NCBI GenBank assembly: GCA_907163345.1
Contig: CAJQUN010001246.1
Location: forward strand, 1-64,000
Direction of reading: 5' to 3'
Length of the DNA: 64,000 nt
Origin: Haberlea rhodopensis
Taxonomy: Eukaryota > Streptophyta > Magnoliopsida > Lamiales > Gesneriaceae
Part shown: positions 49,336-61,849 of the stretch, one piece after another
How the letters are laid out: every line of letters begins with the position of its first letter
How positions within the stretch are numbered: the first letter of the stretch is position 1
The notes under the pieces: generated by a model
Told to the model about the DNA's origin: nothing
The model's input: only the letters and a program-made list of their open reading frames with translations
The model's database searches: none
Translations under genes and position numbers: made by a program

Positions 49336-51365
49336 AACATCCCTGCTGATAATAAGTTAGTGGGATCCAATAAGCGATACCCCTTAACACCATCAGCATA
49401 GCTCAAGAAGATGCACTTTCTGGATTTTGAATCCAACATTGATCTTTCTTGTTCGTTGTACAAAACGTACACCGGACTTCCAAATGTATGTAGCCGAGAA
49501 TAATCCGATGGTTTTCCAGTCCACACCTCCATCGAAATCTTCAGATCAATCGCCACTGATGGAGAGCGATTGCTAATATAACTGGCGGTCTTGACTGCTT
49601 CTGCCCAAAATGACTTGGCTAGACCAACAGTCTTCAGCATGGCTCTTGTTATGTCCAACAAGGTTCTGTTCATCCGCTCTGCCACTCCATTTTGCTGAGG
49701 CGTGTAAGCCGTTGTGAATTGTCTTTTGATGCCCTCTCTTTGGCAGAATGCATCAAATTCATCACTTGTATATTCTCCTCCATTGTCAGTCCTCAAACAC
49801 TTGATCTTCTTTTCAGAGTCAAGTTCAACCCGCGCTTTGAACACCTTGAAGAACGAAAAATATCTTATTTCTTCTTGATTGGGTACACCCAGCTTCTTCT
49901 AGAGAAATCATCAATGAACGAGACAAAGTATCTCGCTCCTCCTAGAGATACAACCGGTGCTTGCCAAACATCAGAATGAATCAGCTCCAAAATGCCCCTG
50001 CTCTTGGCACTAGATGTGCCAAACTTTAGTATGTTTTGGTTACTGGTAACACAATGCTCACAAAAGGGTAAAGTCACTTTTGTAAGCCCCGGCACCAGCT
50101 TCCGTTCTAAGAGAACCTTCAACCCCCGTTCTGACATATGCCCGAGCTTCCTATGCCATCACACTGTTAATTCTTCTCCTGAACTAGTCGATGTAACAGC
50201 TAATTCTGCCTCTTTGCGTGTTTTCCCTAGAAGTACATACGTATTCTTGTAAGCCTTTTCCACCTTCAATACCACAAGCGCGCCTTTCACAACCTTCTGA
50301 TCCCAACTTTGATACGGGTCTTGCACTCGTACCTCCTGTATGGTGTGAATAGTACCATCAAACATTTTAATTTTGATGGTTCCCACCCCAGCGATTTCCA
50401 AGGCATGATCATTTCCCAAGAATACAGATCCTCCTGAGACTTGTTCATATGGATCAAACCATTCTCTCTGAAATGTCATGTGCCATGCGCTCCTGAATCC
50501 ATTATCCATGTGTCATAAAATACTTGTCTGCCTTCCGCAACAGTTGCTGCTTTGCTGAATAGTATTTCTCCACCGTATGAGGTATTGTCGACATTTCCTT
50601 GAGAATCTTTTTTAGTACTCCTCTTACTTATACAATCTTTCTTGAAGTGCCCTTTACCGCCACATTTATAGCAATAAAAATTCTTCTTCTTACTTCTGGA
50701 TTTGGATCTACCATACTTGTGGCTCCCACCGGAGTCATGCTCCGTCGGTCTTCCTCTCATCGTCGGCAAAGCCTGTGCATGCTTCGAATTTGCCAACCTA
50801 TCTTCCTTGTTCTTGCGCCTACTTTCTTCTTCAAGAACCACGGCTGCAACATTATTGAATACTAACATATCATTAGTGATATTGTTGGTTAGATTGATGA
50901 TGAGTTGATCATATGAATCCAGTAGACTTTGAAGTAGAAGCTCCACACGATCAACTTCCTCTATTTTATGCCCCAAAGTAGTGAGCTGGGCAAATAGAGT
51001 ATTCAAAGTATTGATATGGTCGGTCACCGATGAGGATTCCGACATCCTAAGAGTATAAAGTCTTCTCTTTAAGAAAATCTTGTTGTGTAGTGACTTGGCC
51101 TCGTACACTTTTAGTAGAGTATCCCAAGTATCTTTTGTATTTTTCTTTTCAGCGATACTTGATAATACTCCATCTCTAGAGCCAAATACAAATTTGCAAT
51201 AACATTACCATTTGTCTCGTTCCACTTTTTATTGTCTGTGATATCCGCCGATTTATCTCCACTAGCCGCCAAGCATTTATCTTTTAGTAAAACTGCTCAC
51301 ACCTTTATCTTCCATAGCATGAAATTACTTCCATTGAACTTTTCAATCTCGAACCATGCCGCCAT
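49336..51365 (-). pseudogene. Element A gag, protease and integrase
   Basis: Gag starts at the ATG at 51365 (MAAWFEIEKFNGSNFMLWK, standard copia gag start). A stop follows after a few more codons, then a frame carries VTDHINTLNTLFAQL and the zinc knuckle CYKCGGKGHFKKDC. Protease follows with WIMDSGA and AWHMTFQREWF near 50510. Integrase has the zinc-binding words LGHMSERGL and CEHCVTSNQ, then YFVSFIDDFSRRSWVYPIK, LRTDNGGEYTS, TPQQNGVAERMNRTLL and FWAEAVKTASYISN. The sequence stops abruptly at 49336, within the region just before RT, where element B begins. Frameshifts occur near 50490, 50150 and 49855. Confidence 0.92.
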
Positions 51366-51497
51366 TCTGACAACAATAAAATTGTCTCAATAAAAATATC
51401 TCAAAAAACTTTTCTGATGTGGAAGATCAGTCAATGCTGCAACCATAGAGCATACTTAGAATTTTTAAGATTTTTACAATGAGGCTCTGATACCACT

Positions 51498-51942
51498 TGT
51501 TGGCCCCAGGTGCGGCAACATGAGATAGAAATACCGAAAATGAAGAATAAAATGAACACCAGAATTTAAGTGGAAAACCCCTAAAAATTATTAGGGTAAA
51601 AACCACGGGCAAGATGAAAAGATTTCACTATAATATTTTGTAGGTTACAACCTCTCACTATCTTTCAAAGATGACACCACTCTCAATATAGGAGAAAAAC
51701 TACATCACAGATATTATAGAATAAACACTCAAATGTAGAGATATGAGAGAACACTTTGAAATGTGATAAATGAATTGAAACCAAGGGAGCCCTATTTATA
51801 GGAAGTTACACCGCGTTCAAAACGCGTTTCCATAGGCCAACAAAAAATATTTAATGAACACGTTTTTCCATCCGCAACATTTATTCAATCCAATTGCCAT
51901 GACAAAATAAATGCTGACAATTATTATGTCTGCTTGCCGACA
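51498..51942 (-). repeat. Element A 5' LTR, 445 bp
   Basis: A direct repeat of 31848-32290. On the - strand it runs TGTCGGCAAGC to GGGGCCAACA and is followed at once by AGTGGTATCAGAGCC, the primer-binding site. Confidence 0.95.
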
Positions 51943-51947
51943 AAAGG

Positions 51948-53052
51948 GACAAGAAGTGATGCTGCTACTAAGGACTTCCGCTGGTACATGCGATAAATTG
52001 GCATGCTTTTGAAAATTATTGCATTTTCTGACGATGTCTTCGACGTCTGTCTTCATGGTAGGCAAATAATATCCAACTCATTTTGCTTTTTGGTATATCA
52101 TGTTTGCACCCAGGTGGTTCCCACAACAACCTTCATGAATTTCTTTCAATAGGTATTCTCCTTCTTGGTTAGAAGCACAACATAAAAAAGGGACCGAGAA
52201 GCCATTCTTAAACAGTTTTCCTTTTATCAACACGAACCGATTCCCCATTCTCTTTACCCAAGCTGCCTATCTCAGATCAGAGGGGATGTCATTACTCTTC
52301 AAAATTTAGTGATATGTTCTCTCCAATCTCCCATGATGCATGGATCAAGACTCATTATACTATTGACAGATATATATGGGAGATTAAGAGCTCTTGTACC
52401 AGCAAACTTCTGTTTTTCCACTCATGAATTGAACTAGCCAGTTTAGCCAATTCATCGGCTCGGTTATTCTTCTCCCAAGGAACTTGTGTCAATTTTACTT
52501 CTTGAAACATACTCATCAATGCTCGAGCAGTTTCAACGTATTTCTTCAGCTTTTCTTCATTCACTTTATATACACCATTCACTTGTTGCACCATGAGCAT
52601 GGAGTCCAGAAACACTGCTACCTTCTGAACCCATGTGTCAAGTGCCATCAAGAGCCCCGAAATGAGAGCCTCGAATTCAGCTTCATTGTTTGAGGAATGA
52701 AAACCAAATTGGATGGCTACGTTTATCTCCTCCCATTCGGGACTAATAAGAACCACGAGAGCACCACTTCCGAGCTGAGTAGCAGATCCATCCACATAAA
52801 GATTCCATTATTTTTCTCTGGCATATGGGCCATTTTCACCAGAAAATCTGATAAGGCTTGAGCTTTGATCGTAGTTTGGGGTTGGCATGTAAAATCAAAC
52901 TTGCTGAGTTTGGTAACCCATTTCACTATTCTTCCAGAGATCTCTTCTTTTGGTAACAACTTTCCCAGTGGGGTAGTAGTCACTACCACAATAGGATGGG
53001 ATAAAAAGTATGGCCGAAATCTCCTGGTTGTGGTTATAAGAGCTAAAGACAA
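51948..53052 (-). pseudogene. Element D RNase H and integrase zinc-binding region
   Basis: The - strand frame 53052-52723 reads the end of RT and RNase H linker (YFLSHPIVVVTTTPLGKLL, RIVKWVTKLSKFDF). The frame 52795-52355 is the archaeal-type RNase H of Tat and Athila lineages (MDGSATQLGSGALVVL, SSNNEAEFEALISGL, NNRADELAKLAS). After a degenerate stretch, 52065-51948 reads PTMKTDVEDIVRKCNNFQ, the integrase zinc-binding tail, and breaks at the copia A insertion. Confidence 0.88.
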
Positions 53053-53099
53053 CCTTTCAACCTCGGAGTATCTTGTTCAGCCACTTGTAATGCTCGACT

Positions 53100-54230
53100 T
53101 ACATAATACACGGGTAGTTGTTGCCCCGCTTTTTCTTTGACTATGACTGAGCTAATGACCTCCTAGGCCACAGATATCCCAGTGTGCTCAAGTTTGTTCA
53201 TTGACGACAGTTCATCTAGATACTTCTTCAAATCCTCAAAAGCCTTTTGGCACTGATCATTCCACTTGAACCGAGCTCCTTGCCTTAGCGCTTAGAAAAA
53301 TGGTAAGCTCCGATCAGCTGATCGTGATATGAACCTACTCAAAGTAGCTATTCATCCTGCTAGTCTATGTACTTCGTTCAGGGTTCGGGGAGGATTCATC
53401 TCTTGAATCGCCTTTATCTTCTCGGGGTTGGCTTCAACACCCCTTTCAGTAACCATGTACCTTAGAAATTTCCATTGTGTATTCCAAATGTGCATTTAGC
53501 AGGATTTAATTCTATGCCAAATATTCACAATGTGCCGAAGACTTCCTCTATAATTCATACCAAATCCAATGCTCTCTTACTTTTAATGAGAACATCGTCT
53601 ACATACACTTCTACATTCTGCCCAATCTGATCTTTGAATATCATATCCATCAATCTTTGATAAGTGGCTCCTGCGTTCTTTAGTCCGAAGGGCATAATCA
53701 CTTAACAAAAAGTTCATCCTACCATGACGAAGCTAACTTTAGGTTGATCTTCTTAGGCCAGAGGGATCTGTTGATATCCCTGGTATGCATCCATCAGGCG
53801 TAGTAGTTGATGTCCGACGGTGGAGTCTACCAGTTGATCAATCCTCAGCAGATAGCAATCTTTGGGTCATGCTTTGTTCACATCTCAGAAATCTACACGC
53901 ATTCACCATTTGTCTCTTGATTTTGGCATAAGAACCACATTCGAGAGCCATGTTGGGAAACTGATTTCTCTGATATGACCAGTTTTCAACAATTCACCCA
54001 CCTGCTGAGCAATGATGGCATCCTTCTCGGGTCTGAAATGCCTTCTCTTCTGCTTGATGGCCCGAGCATCAGGGCCCACGTTGAGTGATGCTCGGTGACC
54101 TCCGGCGATACTCCAGTCAAGTTGGTGGTACTCCAAGCGAACACCTCCACATTCTTGTTCAAACATTCAATTACTTTTTCGTTCAACTCTGGTTCCAATT
54201 GGGAACCCACTTTTGTTGTTTAGTCGGGTG
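53100..54230 (-). pseudogene. Element D reverse transcriptase
   Basis: The - strand reads QLEPELNEKVIECLNKN, then RHFRPEKDAIIAQQVGELL and SFPTWLSNVVLMPKSRDKW. In broken frames it continues with the catalytic block EVYVDDVLIKSK (around 53590-53615) and GIELNPAKCTFG-like words. Stops and frameshifts are frequent. It lies between the protease (54440-54665) and RNase H. Confidence 0.88.
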
Positions 54231-54439
54231 ACTCAGTTCAATAGTAAGAAACTCCTCAACTGGTGTTATTCTCTCCTTGTCCATCTTATCCTCCTCTCTC
54301 ATTCTTTTACCACGTGCTCCAAGGTTCTCGTCCTCATTCTTTTTCAACTTTTCATGCTTCAGCTCCTGAACATAACACTTACTCGAGGAACTCTGATTTT
54401 CTCGAGCTTGTCCGACTTCCTCACCCTTGCCAAACGATA

Positions 54440-54665
54440 AGTGGATGCCACTGCTTAAAATGCACTCCTGGCTGGTCGTTCCAAAATTATGTTATGTGAG
54501 GAAGGGGCATCCACCACCGGAAAATTAATCATCTTTGTATTTGTCCTCGGTTCATCTCCCATCGTGACTGGCAATGAAACTTGTCCCACCGGATTTACGA
54601 CTTCTCCAGCAAATCCATGCAAAGAAGTATTTACCCTTTGCATGGGCACGCTTCCCAGGTCCATT
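54440..54665 (-). pseudogene. Element D protease
   Basis: The - strand frame reads LHGFAGEVVNPVGQVSLPV, INFPVVDAPSSHNIILERP and ends near the RSAF word, matching the C-terminal half of the Tat-type aspartic protease domain. The active-site part would lie beyond 54692, where element E interrupts D. Confidence 0.8.
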
Positions 54666-54692
54666 GGGCCAACTTGTTTAAGAAAAGCACGT

Positions 54693-56164
54693 TGGTAGAG
54701 TTTATCGCGTACTCACAAATTAACCCTTCTCAAGTTAATATCAATAAGTATGCAGTGTCGTGAGTAGGGGTTGATCCCACGAGGAATGACGCATTTTGTG
54801 TTAATTATTGCAAACGAAATAAAAAGGGGATTTTTGAAATAAATTAACCAAGTACTATGATCCAAAAATCTACTAAGACTATGAATTAACTAACATACAA
54901 GAGTAAAATAAAAGTGATTAAATTATGAGAGAAAATGTGATTCTTGGCTTTCGGTTCACTTTACAACTTGGTTTATTATCTTAACCATCAATTCTCACAA
55001 AGGTCCAATTTCCATATGAATATCCGCCTTGGAAACTTAATTCATATCCCACCTTAATCGTAATTAGGTAGCCTACACGTTCTATTCCAACCCTTATCAA
55101 TCAATTAACCAAATACACGCGATTAAGATTAAAAGATGATAGATTCATAAACTAGTGAGAAAAATGAAGCTAGACAATATAATCAACGCATCTATATTTA
55201 ATCTATTTGAATGTTTTTCCTAAAAAATTAACAATCTCACACGCAAATTTTTTTAATCTTAGTTGCTTCATAAAACAAGCGTTACATTGCATGCAAAATT
55301 ACTAGGTTATCAATCAAATAATTAGACACAACAATCCTATCAATCAAGAATAGAAAAAACAATCAATACTCATTCAAAAATTGACGAAAAAACACATTAA
55401 CTTCATAAGAAAAATAAATCCCAATGTATTATCTTCCCTAACCAGGAATCAAAAAAGTGTTTAGCCACTCACGACTAACTTAAAAACAATCAAATTTAAT
55501 ATAAAAAGCATAAAATAAAAAACAAACTAGACAAACTATGTAGATCTTCACTTGTCGAGGTTGTCACGCCTGCCTTTGCTTCGATCTTCGTAGCCTCCTT
55601 TGAACTATGATGAACTAGTTATGAATTATATATGAAAAGCATGCAAAAGTATCTGTAAAAATCTCCCCTAGAGATCTGATGGTCGAGGGGTATTTATAGG
55701 AGGAGGAGGAATAGGTTAGAGTCCTTGTAGGAAAAAAAAATCAAATTTCCATGTTGTATCCGGACTCCTCTGGCGATCGATCGCGGATGGCTGACGATCG
55801 ATCGCCAGTTATTTTTTTTCAAAATTTTTAGATGGGCGATTGATCGCCCAATCTCGGTGATCGATCGCTGAGATCAACTTTTTGTTGCGTGATTTTTCTG
55901 TCTTGCTCGATCGATCCGCGTTGCCTGGGCGATCAATCGCGAGCCTTAGTCCACCTTTATGCATTTTTCTTGGTCTACTTTGATCCCTTGTCAACTCCAA
56001 TGCATTTCTTGATCCTTATTCATCGTTATTAGCTCGATTTCTTTGATTCCACCTACATTCACACAAATATACTATTAGGTAGCATATGTCACAATTTATC
56101 CATCAAAATATACAAAATCGTAGGTAATTAAACGCAATAGATGTGTCTAATTTTAGCCAGATCA
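54693..56164 (-). repeat. Element E 3' LTR, 1472 bp
   Basis: It matches 63177-64000 over the visible 0.8 kb. It contains a cluster of CGATCG-type palindromes at 55773-55945, including a near-perfect GGGCGATTGATCGCCC. On the - strand it begins TGATCTGGC directly after a purine tract. Confidence 0.93.
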
Positions 56165-57559
56165 AACTCCCACATACTTAATCTTCACTTGACCTCGAGT
56201 AAATCAGACAAAACTACAATATTTTGTTGGCTCATAGCATCATAACAAACTAACTTATCCTCACTTTAATGCCTCAACAATTTTAAACATGCGCAATAAT
56301 GAAAGGTGGTGAAAAGTTAACAATTGAACAAGTTCAATCCCTAGGCATTTCACACCCAACAAAGTAGCAAACGTGCATGTGTGGTCATAAACAAGTGTCA
56401 TGCACAAATTATAGATCCAATAAATGTAAACCCATAATAGCTCAAGTTGTACACTAACACAAGTATAAGCTCACTTGCACACTCTTCTCTACTATCTTAG
56501 CCACTTGTAAACACAAATCAAGTAGGTCTTTATTAGCTTGTAGCTTGACCTAGGTATTGGCTTATGAAAGAAGTAAAGATGTATCAAACAAGAGAGTATA
56601 ATGATATGCACAATATAAACTTCTCTTCTTGCGTGATTTTTTTCAAACCTTGTTCATTTATGCAAGGTTTATTTAAATTGCTTTTTCTTTCATGACTTAG
56701 CTCTCCTTGGAGTCATATTTTTAGCAAAAAAAGTTTCAAGGCATCATTTTCTTTTCATGCATTTCATTCTTTTGAAAATGAAGCTCAAAACATATGGATT
56801 AATGAATACATAAATGCATGTGAATGAAACACATCATACTCCCTTCAAAGGTATGTATTAAAATCATATTTAGGCTTATTAAGGAAGGATGATAAACTAG
56901 TCAAATAATGTTGAATGATGGTTATTTGTATGCTTAGCACACATCCATTCTTTTGTATTAAAGCTAAAAAAGGGTACTATGGGTAATTTTATTTATATGG
57001 TATGCTTGAAAGGCTCAAACACATCAAAGATCGCATATATCACTTTAATGTTCGCAAGTAGTCTAGACATACGCCTCAAAGAGCATGTAGTTAAGTTCCA
57101 GCATGTATCAGAGACTTTCTAAGACTATCACAAAATTCACACAATCACTACGATATGCACACTTCACAAGTCATGACAAAATATTCAAACTACTAAGTCA
57201 AAACATAATTTACATTAGAGTTCAAAGTGTTCCAAAGTTAGCAATTCACATATGTTCAAAGGCATGCATGTCATCAATTAGGTTCCATCATGGGCTAATG
57301 ATTCAAAAGTCCATGTCTATCATTCACTATGAGATTTTTTTTTAATTTTTTCGATTTTTTTGTATTTTTATAATAAGAAAGCAATAACATACTACTAATC
57401 CATCCCCATACTTAAATCTTACATTGTCCCCAATGTAAGTCAAAATTGTAAGGAAAGAGAATAGTTAAACTAAGAAGCAATAAAATATAAAAAAGAAAAG
57501 GAAAACTAACTCTCTTTGGGTGGCCTCCCAAACAACGCCTTTGTTTAACGTCGGTGGCC
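56165..57559. other. Element E 3' non-coding region
   Basis: No gene is seen. The part 56981-57559 is duplicated at 60332-60938 between protease and RT of the same element. Confidence 0.75.
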
Positions 57560-57576
57560 TAGCGCCGGTTCATGGG

Positions 57577-58340
57577 TCATGTGAGGCTTGGTGGATCTTC
57601 AAGATCCACCTTCTCGACAGTTTCTCGTGGAATACCTTCATGATAATGCTTAAGTCTGTGACCATTCACCGTGAATGTCTTTGTTGTGTCCATGCTTTGT
57701 ATTTCTACTATTGGCGTCTTGTATGCAGTCCTGTAGGCCGAGAGTGCGTCATCTAATCTCAAGCTCCAATCCTTCCTAGTAGGATCCACTGTCTTCTGTA
57801 AGATGGACTTGATCTTTCTATTGGATACTTCGGCTTGCCCACTTGTTTGGGGGTGGTAGGTGGTGGACACCTTGTGTCTCACATGATATTTCTTGAGTAA
57901 ACTCTCCACCGTCCTATTGCAAAAGTGGGTACCCCTGTCACTTATGATTGCTCGTTGACTCCAAATCTAGAGAAGATGTTATGCATATAAACCCTGCAAC
58001 TACTTTAGAATAATCAGTCCGGGTGGCTAAAGCTTCCACCCATTTCGAAACATAGTCCATAGTAAGTAGTATATATATTGTTACCAAAAGAAAAGGCCCC
58101 ATGAAGTCGATGCCCCATACATAAAAGATTTCGTAGATAAGTATGGGTTGTTGGGGCATCTCTTTCTGTTGGGATATGTTACCCGTCTTTTGGCATTCAA
58201 TACATGATTTGCAATAATATTATGCATCTCGAAAAAGAGATGGCAAAAAGAAACCACAGTCTAGTGTCGTCCTTGCCATCCTCTTAGCGCCAAAGTGCCC
58301 TCCTACTTCATATGAATGGCAAAAGTTAAGTATAGGGGTT
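57577..58340 (-). pseudogene. Element E integrase
   Basis: On the - strand, 58159-57938 reads EIFYVWGIDFMGPF and MDYVSKWVEALATRT. The frame 57909-57577 reads KKYHVRHKVSTTYHPQTSGQ and DWSLRLDDALSAYRTAYKTP. These are Athila-type integrase core motifs. Frameshifts separate the pieces, and the C-terminal portion ends around 57577. Confidence 0.88.
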
Positions 58341-58559
58341 ACCTTATTCCAGGGATGCATCGCCGAATCACCTGGTCAGCACAATATTTCCATAAGTATG
58401 GGTCGTCCCAAGCGTAGTACTTTGCGTCGCTCCTATCTGTGCTTTTTGAGTCCTATTCAATTTGGTAGGAAGAGTATTAGTAACTAAAAAATTCATGATG
58501 TCGGCATACCATGATAAAACGCCGCGGGTGGCGAAGAGACGTTCATCCAAAAATTCTTA

Positions 58560-60250
58560 CTTTAAGCACGGTTTATCCTCCATGTGAGTTAAGTGGCTTA
58601 AGTGATCCACAACTTTGTTCTCCGTTCCTTGCTTGTCTTTAATCTCCATGTATAATTCGCTTAAGAGCAAGATCCATCTTATAGCCTTGGCTTTGCCTCC
58701 TTCATTGTCACCAAGTAGCAAAGAGCTGCATGGTAACAATAACTTTAGCACCAAGCAAATAAGAACGAAATTTTTCTAAAGCAAAAACAATAGCTAATAG
58801 TTCCTTCTCAATAGTAAAATAATTTCGTCAGGCATCATTCAGGGTTATAGATGCATAGCAGATGGCATGCGAGATCTTTCCAATCTTGTGGCTCAAAACG
58901 GCGCCTACTGCATAATCGCTTGCATCACACATGATCTCATACTCCAGTCAGGTGGCTGGATGATGGGTGTGATTGTCAAGGATGTCTTAAACGTGTCAAA
59001 TGCAATCTTGCATGCCTCGTCAAACTCGAATACAACTTCCTTTTGCAATAATTTGCACAATGGTGATGCAATCTTGACGAAGTCCTTGATGTATCTCCTA
59101 TATAAACCTGCATGGCCAAGAAGGAACGCACATCCCGCACACAAATGGGGTAGGGTAGAGATTGAATGATTTCAATTTTAGCTTTATCTACTTCCACACC
59201 TTTGGATAAAACAACATGACCCAACACTATATTTTGTTCCACCATAAAATGACATTTTTTGGAATTTAGCACAAGGTTAGTTTCTATACAACGCTTAAGG
59301 ACAAGTATAATGTTAGTTAGACAATCATTGAATGAGTCATCATAAACAGTAAAATCATCCATGAATACCTCTAATATATGCTCAGTGTACTCAGAAAATA
59401 TACTAACCATACACCGTTGAAAAGTGGTCGGTACTTTGCAAAGTCCAAAGGGTATGCGCCTATAAGCAAAAGTTCCAAAGGGGCATGTGAACGTTGTCTT
59501 TTCTTGATCTTCCGGGTCAATAGCAATCTGAAAACAACCAGAATATCCAAGAAAGCAATAATAAGAGTGTCATGCTAACCTTTCAAGCATTTGATCAATG
59601 AAGGGTAAGGGGAAGTGGTCCTTGTGGGTCATGACATTCAGCTTCCGATAGTCGATGCAAACTCTCCATCCATTTTGAATGCGGGTAGTGACCAATTCAT
59701 TATCTTGTTCTTCACCACTGTGATGCCAGTCTTCTTTCGAACTACTTGGATCGGGCTAACCCATTGACTGTCAGAGATGGGGTATATCACTCCAACGGCA
59801 AGAAGCTTGAGGATCTCTTATTTCACTACCTCCATCATCGGTGGATTGAGTTTCCTTTGCGGTTGACTTGTAGGCTTACTTTCATCTTCCAGTAGGATCC
59901 TATGCATGCATGTAGAGGGGCTTATTCCTATGACGGTTTTGTGCTCCTTGAGTACTTAATGAGCTCTTTCTCTTGGTCATCTCCCAACTTGCTAGAGATA
60001 ATTACCAGTAGTGTATTTCCTTCTCCAAGGAATACATACTTTAGGTGGCTTGGTAATGGCTTCAACTCAATGGTGGATGTCTGCGATAATGGAGTGGCCC
60101 AGTGTTAGAAATGGGCAATGAAACAAATGAAACATTACCTTGCATCTCGGGCGTGGTATCCAAGGTGGTGACGGTTTGCTCCACCTCATCTCCAAGTGGC
60201 AACTCATCCTCAAGATGGGCAAGTGGGGTGGTGAGGGCTACCTCCAATTC
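58560..60250 (-). pseudogene. Element E reverse transcriptase and RNase H
   Basis: On the - strand, degenerate RT starts near 60250. It contains the words PISDSQWVSPIQVVRKK (about 59730), RMDGEFAS-like text, then VFMDDFTVY (about 59350, the YXDD-type catalytic motif) and VLNSKKCHFMVEQNIVLGH. RNase H follows with ASDYAVGAVLSHK and FTIEKELLAIVFALEKFRSYLL. Stops are frequent. Confidence 0.88.
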
Positions 60251-60331
60251 ATCTTTACCTGTAGCTCAAAAATACATTGGGACAAATAATCAATAATATC
60301 GATAGAATAAACAGTATCATCATCGTCACTA

Positions 60332-60938
60332 GGGGTAATTTTATTTACATTGTAGGCTTGAAAGGCTCACACACATCAAAGATCGCCTCTATCACTTTCA
60401 TGTTCGCAAGTAGTCTAGACATACGCCACAAAGAGCATGTAGTTAAGTTCTAGCATGTATCAAAGACTTCCTAAGGCTATCACAAGATTCACACAATCTT
60501 CACTACGACATGCACACTTCACAAGTCATGACAATTCGTGCTCAAAATATTCAACTACTAAGTCCAAGCATAATTTGCATTAGAGTTTAAAGTGTTCCAA
60601 AGTTAGTAATTCACCTATGTTCAAAAGCATGCATGTCCTCAATTAGGTTTCATAATGTGCTAGTGATTCAAAAGTCCATGTCTATCATTCACTATGAGCT
60701 CAATTTATTTTTTAATTTTTTGGTTTTTTTGTATTTTTATAATAAGAAAGTAATAACATACTACTAATCACCCCCCCCCCCCCCCCTACTTAAATCTCAC
60801 ATTGTCCCCAATGTAAGTATAAATTGTAAGGAAAGAGAATAGTTAAACTAAGAAAGCAATAAAAAGGAAAAAGGAAAGAGAAAGCTAACTCCCCTTGGGT
60901 TGCCTCCCAAGCAGCACCTGTGTTTAACGTCGGTGGCC
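60332..60938. repeat. Internal duplicate of the element E 3' non-coding region
   Basis: It aligns end to end with 56981-57559, from ggtaattttattta to gtttaacgtcggtggcc. It holds a run of 16 C at 60771-60786, where the other copy has ordinary sequence (catccccata). Confidence 0.9.
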
Positions 60939-61249
60939 CGACGTCAGTCCTTGATCAAGGTGGGCCATGCAATGTCGCTCTGTCCTCCTTCTTCCACCTC
61001 AAAATCTTTTTAATTCCTCTAAACTTTGGTTTGCTCGCCTTGCGCTTCTTTGAGAGGTCATCATCAGTCCTTCTTCCTCCTCCATCTTTTGGTTATTGCT
61101 TCGGTCGATCATGAGGGTGTTTCCTTTCATCAGTAGGATCCTGCAAAAGAGAAGAGAGAGTGTAAGCAGTACCATGAGTATATAGAGCAGCAAGTGTATG
61201 ACTAGTGGTATTAGAACTCAATTCCATACCTTCCTTGTCAACAAGGCTT

Positions 61250-61650
61250 TCAGTGACCTTTTTTTAAATTATACAGATCATCAAAATCAAAATCATCTTC
61301 ATCATATGTTAACTGCTCAGTGATGTCAACAGTGGAACTAGAATGCTCATGAGTTTTGATGGATTCATAGATGCTGAATCTTGCTATCTCACCATCAAAC
61401 TCCATAGTTAAAATTCCATTGAACGAGGTTATGTGGATCACCATTTTCCATGTCAAGAACATAGAAATCGGCGGAGGACTAAATTCTCTACTTTCACATG
61501 AATATCTTCTATTACCCCCCGAGGAAGGACTGTTGACCTAACAGCTAATTGATTAACAACTCCATTATGTTTCATAGGTCCAAGTTTTAATTGGGCATAG
61601 GTTGAGTAGGGCATGACATTTATAGATGCTCCTAAGTTTAGCATAGCCCT
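61250..61650 (-). pseudogene. Element E protease
   Basis: On the - strand, 61644-61453 reads LNLGASINVMPYSTYAQLKLG and VIEDIHVKVENLV, the Athila-type protease with the active-site Asp replaced by Asn (LNLGAS instead of the usual LDLGAS). The continuation 61462-61250 holds ILTMEFDGEIARFSI. Frames are split by stops. Confidence 0.85.
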
Positions 61651-61849
61651 ATTAATTCTAATGGTGCAAGGGATGAAAAAATATATGGGTCATTGCATTT
61701 AGTAGGAATATTTCTTTGGATCACCGCAGAGACATTCTCACCTAATTCCATCTTATGGCACCCCTTTAGCTTTCGATTATCGTCCTTCCTCTTCTCCTTA
61801 AAGCACGGAGTAATGGGGGTATGAATTTATAGTAAAAAATTGGAAGGGA

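Larger units (their letters stand above)
31848..51942 (-). mobile_element. Element A: Ty1/copia retrotransposon (TNT1/Tork-like) inserted in the integrase of D
   Basis: The outer LTRs (31848-32290 and 51498-51942) begin TGTTGGCC and end GCCGACA on the + strand. The target duplication is AAAGA (31843-31847) on the left and AAAGG (51943-51947) on the right; removing A restores the D integrase frame across CPF/DRW. A primer-binding site for initiator tRNA-Met (TGGTATCAGAGC, - strand, 51484-51495) and a purine tract (- strand, 32291-32304) sit next to the LTRs. Gag, protease and integrase lie at 49336-51365 and RNase H at 32390-32890. Nearly all RT is missing at the junctions with element B. Confidence 0.92.
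24447..54692 (-). mobile_element. Element D: Ty3/gypsy Tat-type retrotransposon backbone, decayed and heavily interrupted
   Basis: Pieces in order on the - strand are protease (54440-54665), RT (53100-54230), RNase H (52355-53052), integrase zinc-binding region (51948-52150), integrase core and C-terminus (31000-31847), tandem array (26895-30945) and an oppositely oriented gene (24892-26803). The integrase halves rejoin when copia element A is removed. A long spacer with an extra ORF in reverse orientation between integrase and the 3' LTR is known from Tat-lineage elements such as Grande. Element E cuts D at 54692, so gag and the 5' LTR are not visible. The left boundary is also unresolved. 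Confidence 0.75.
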
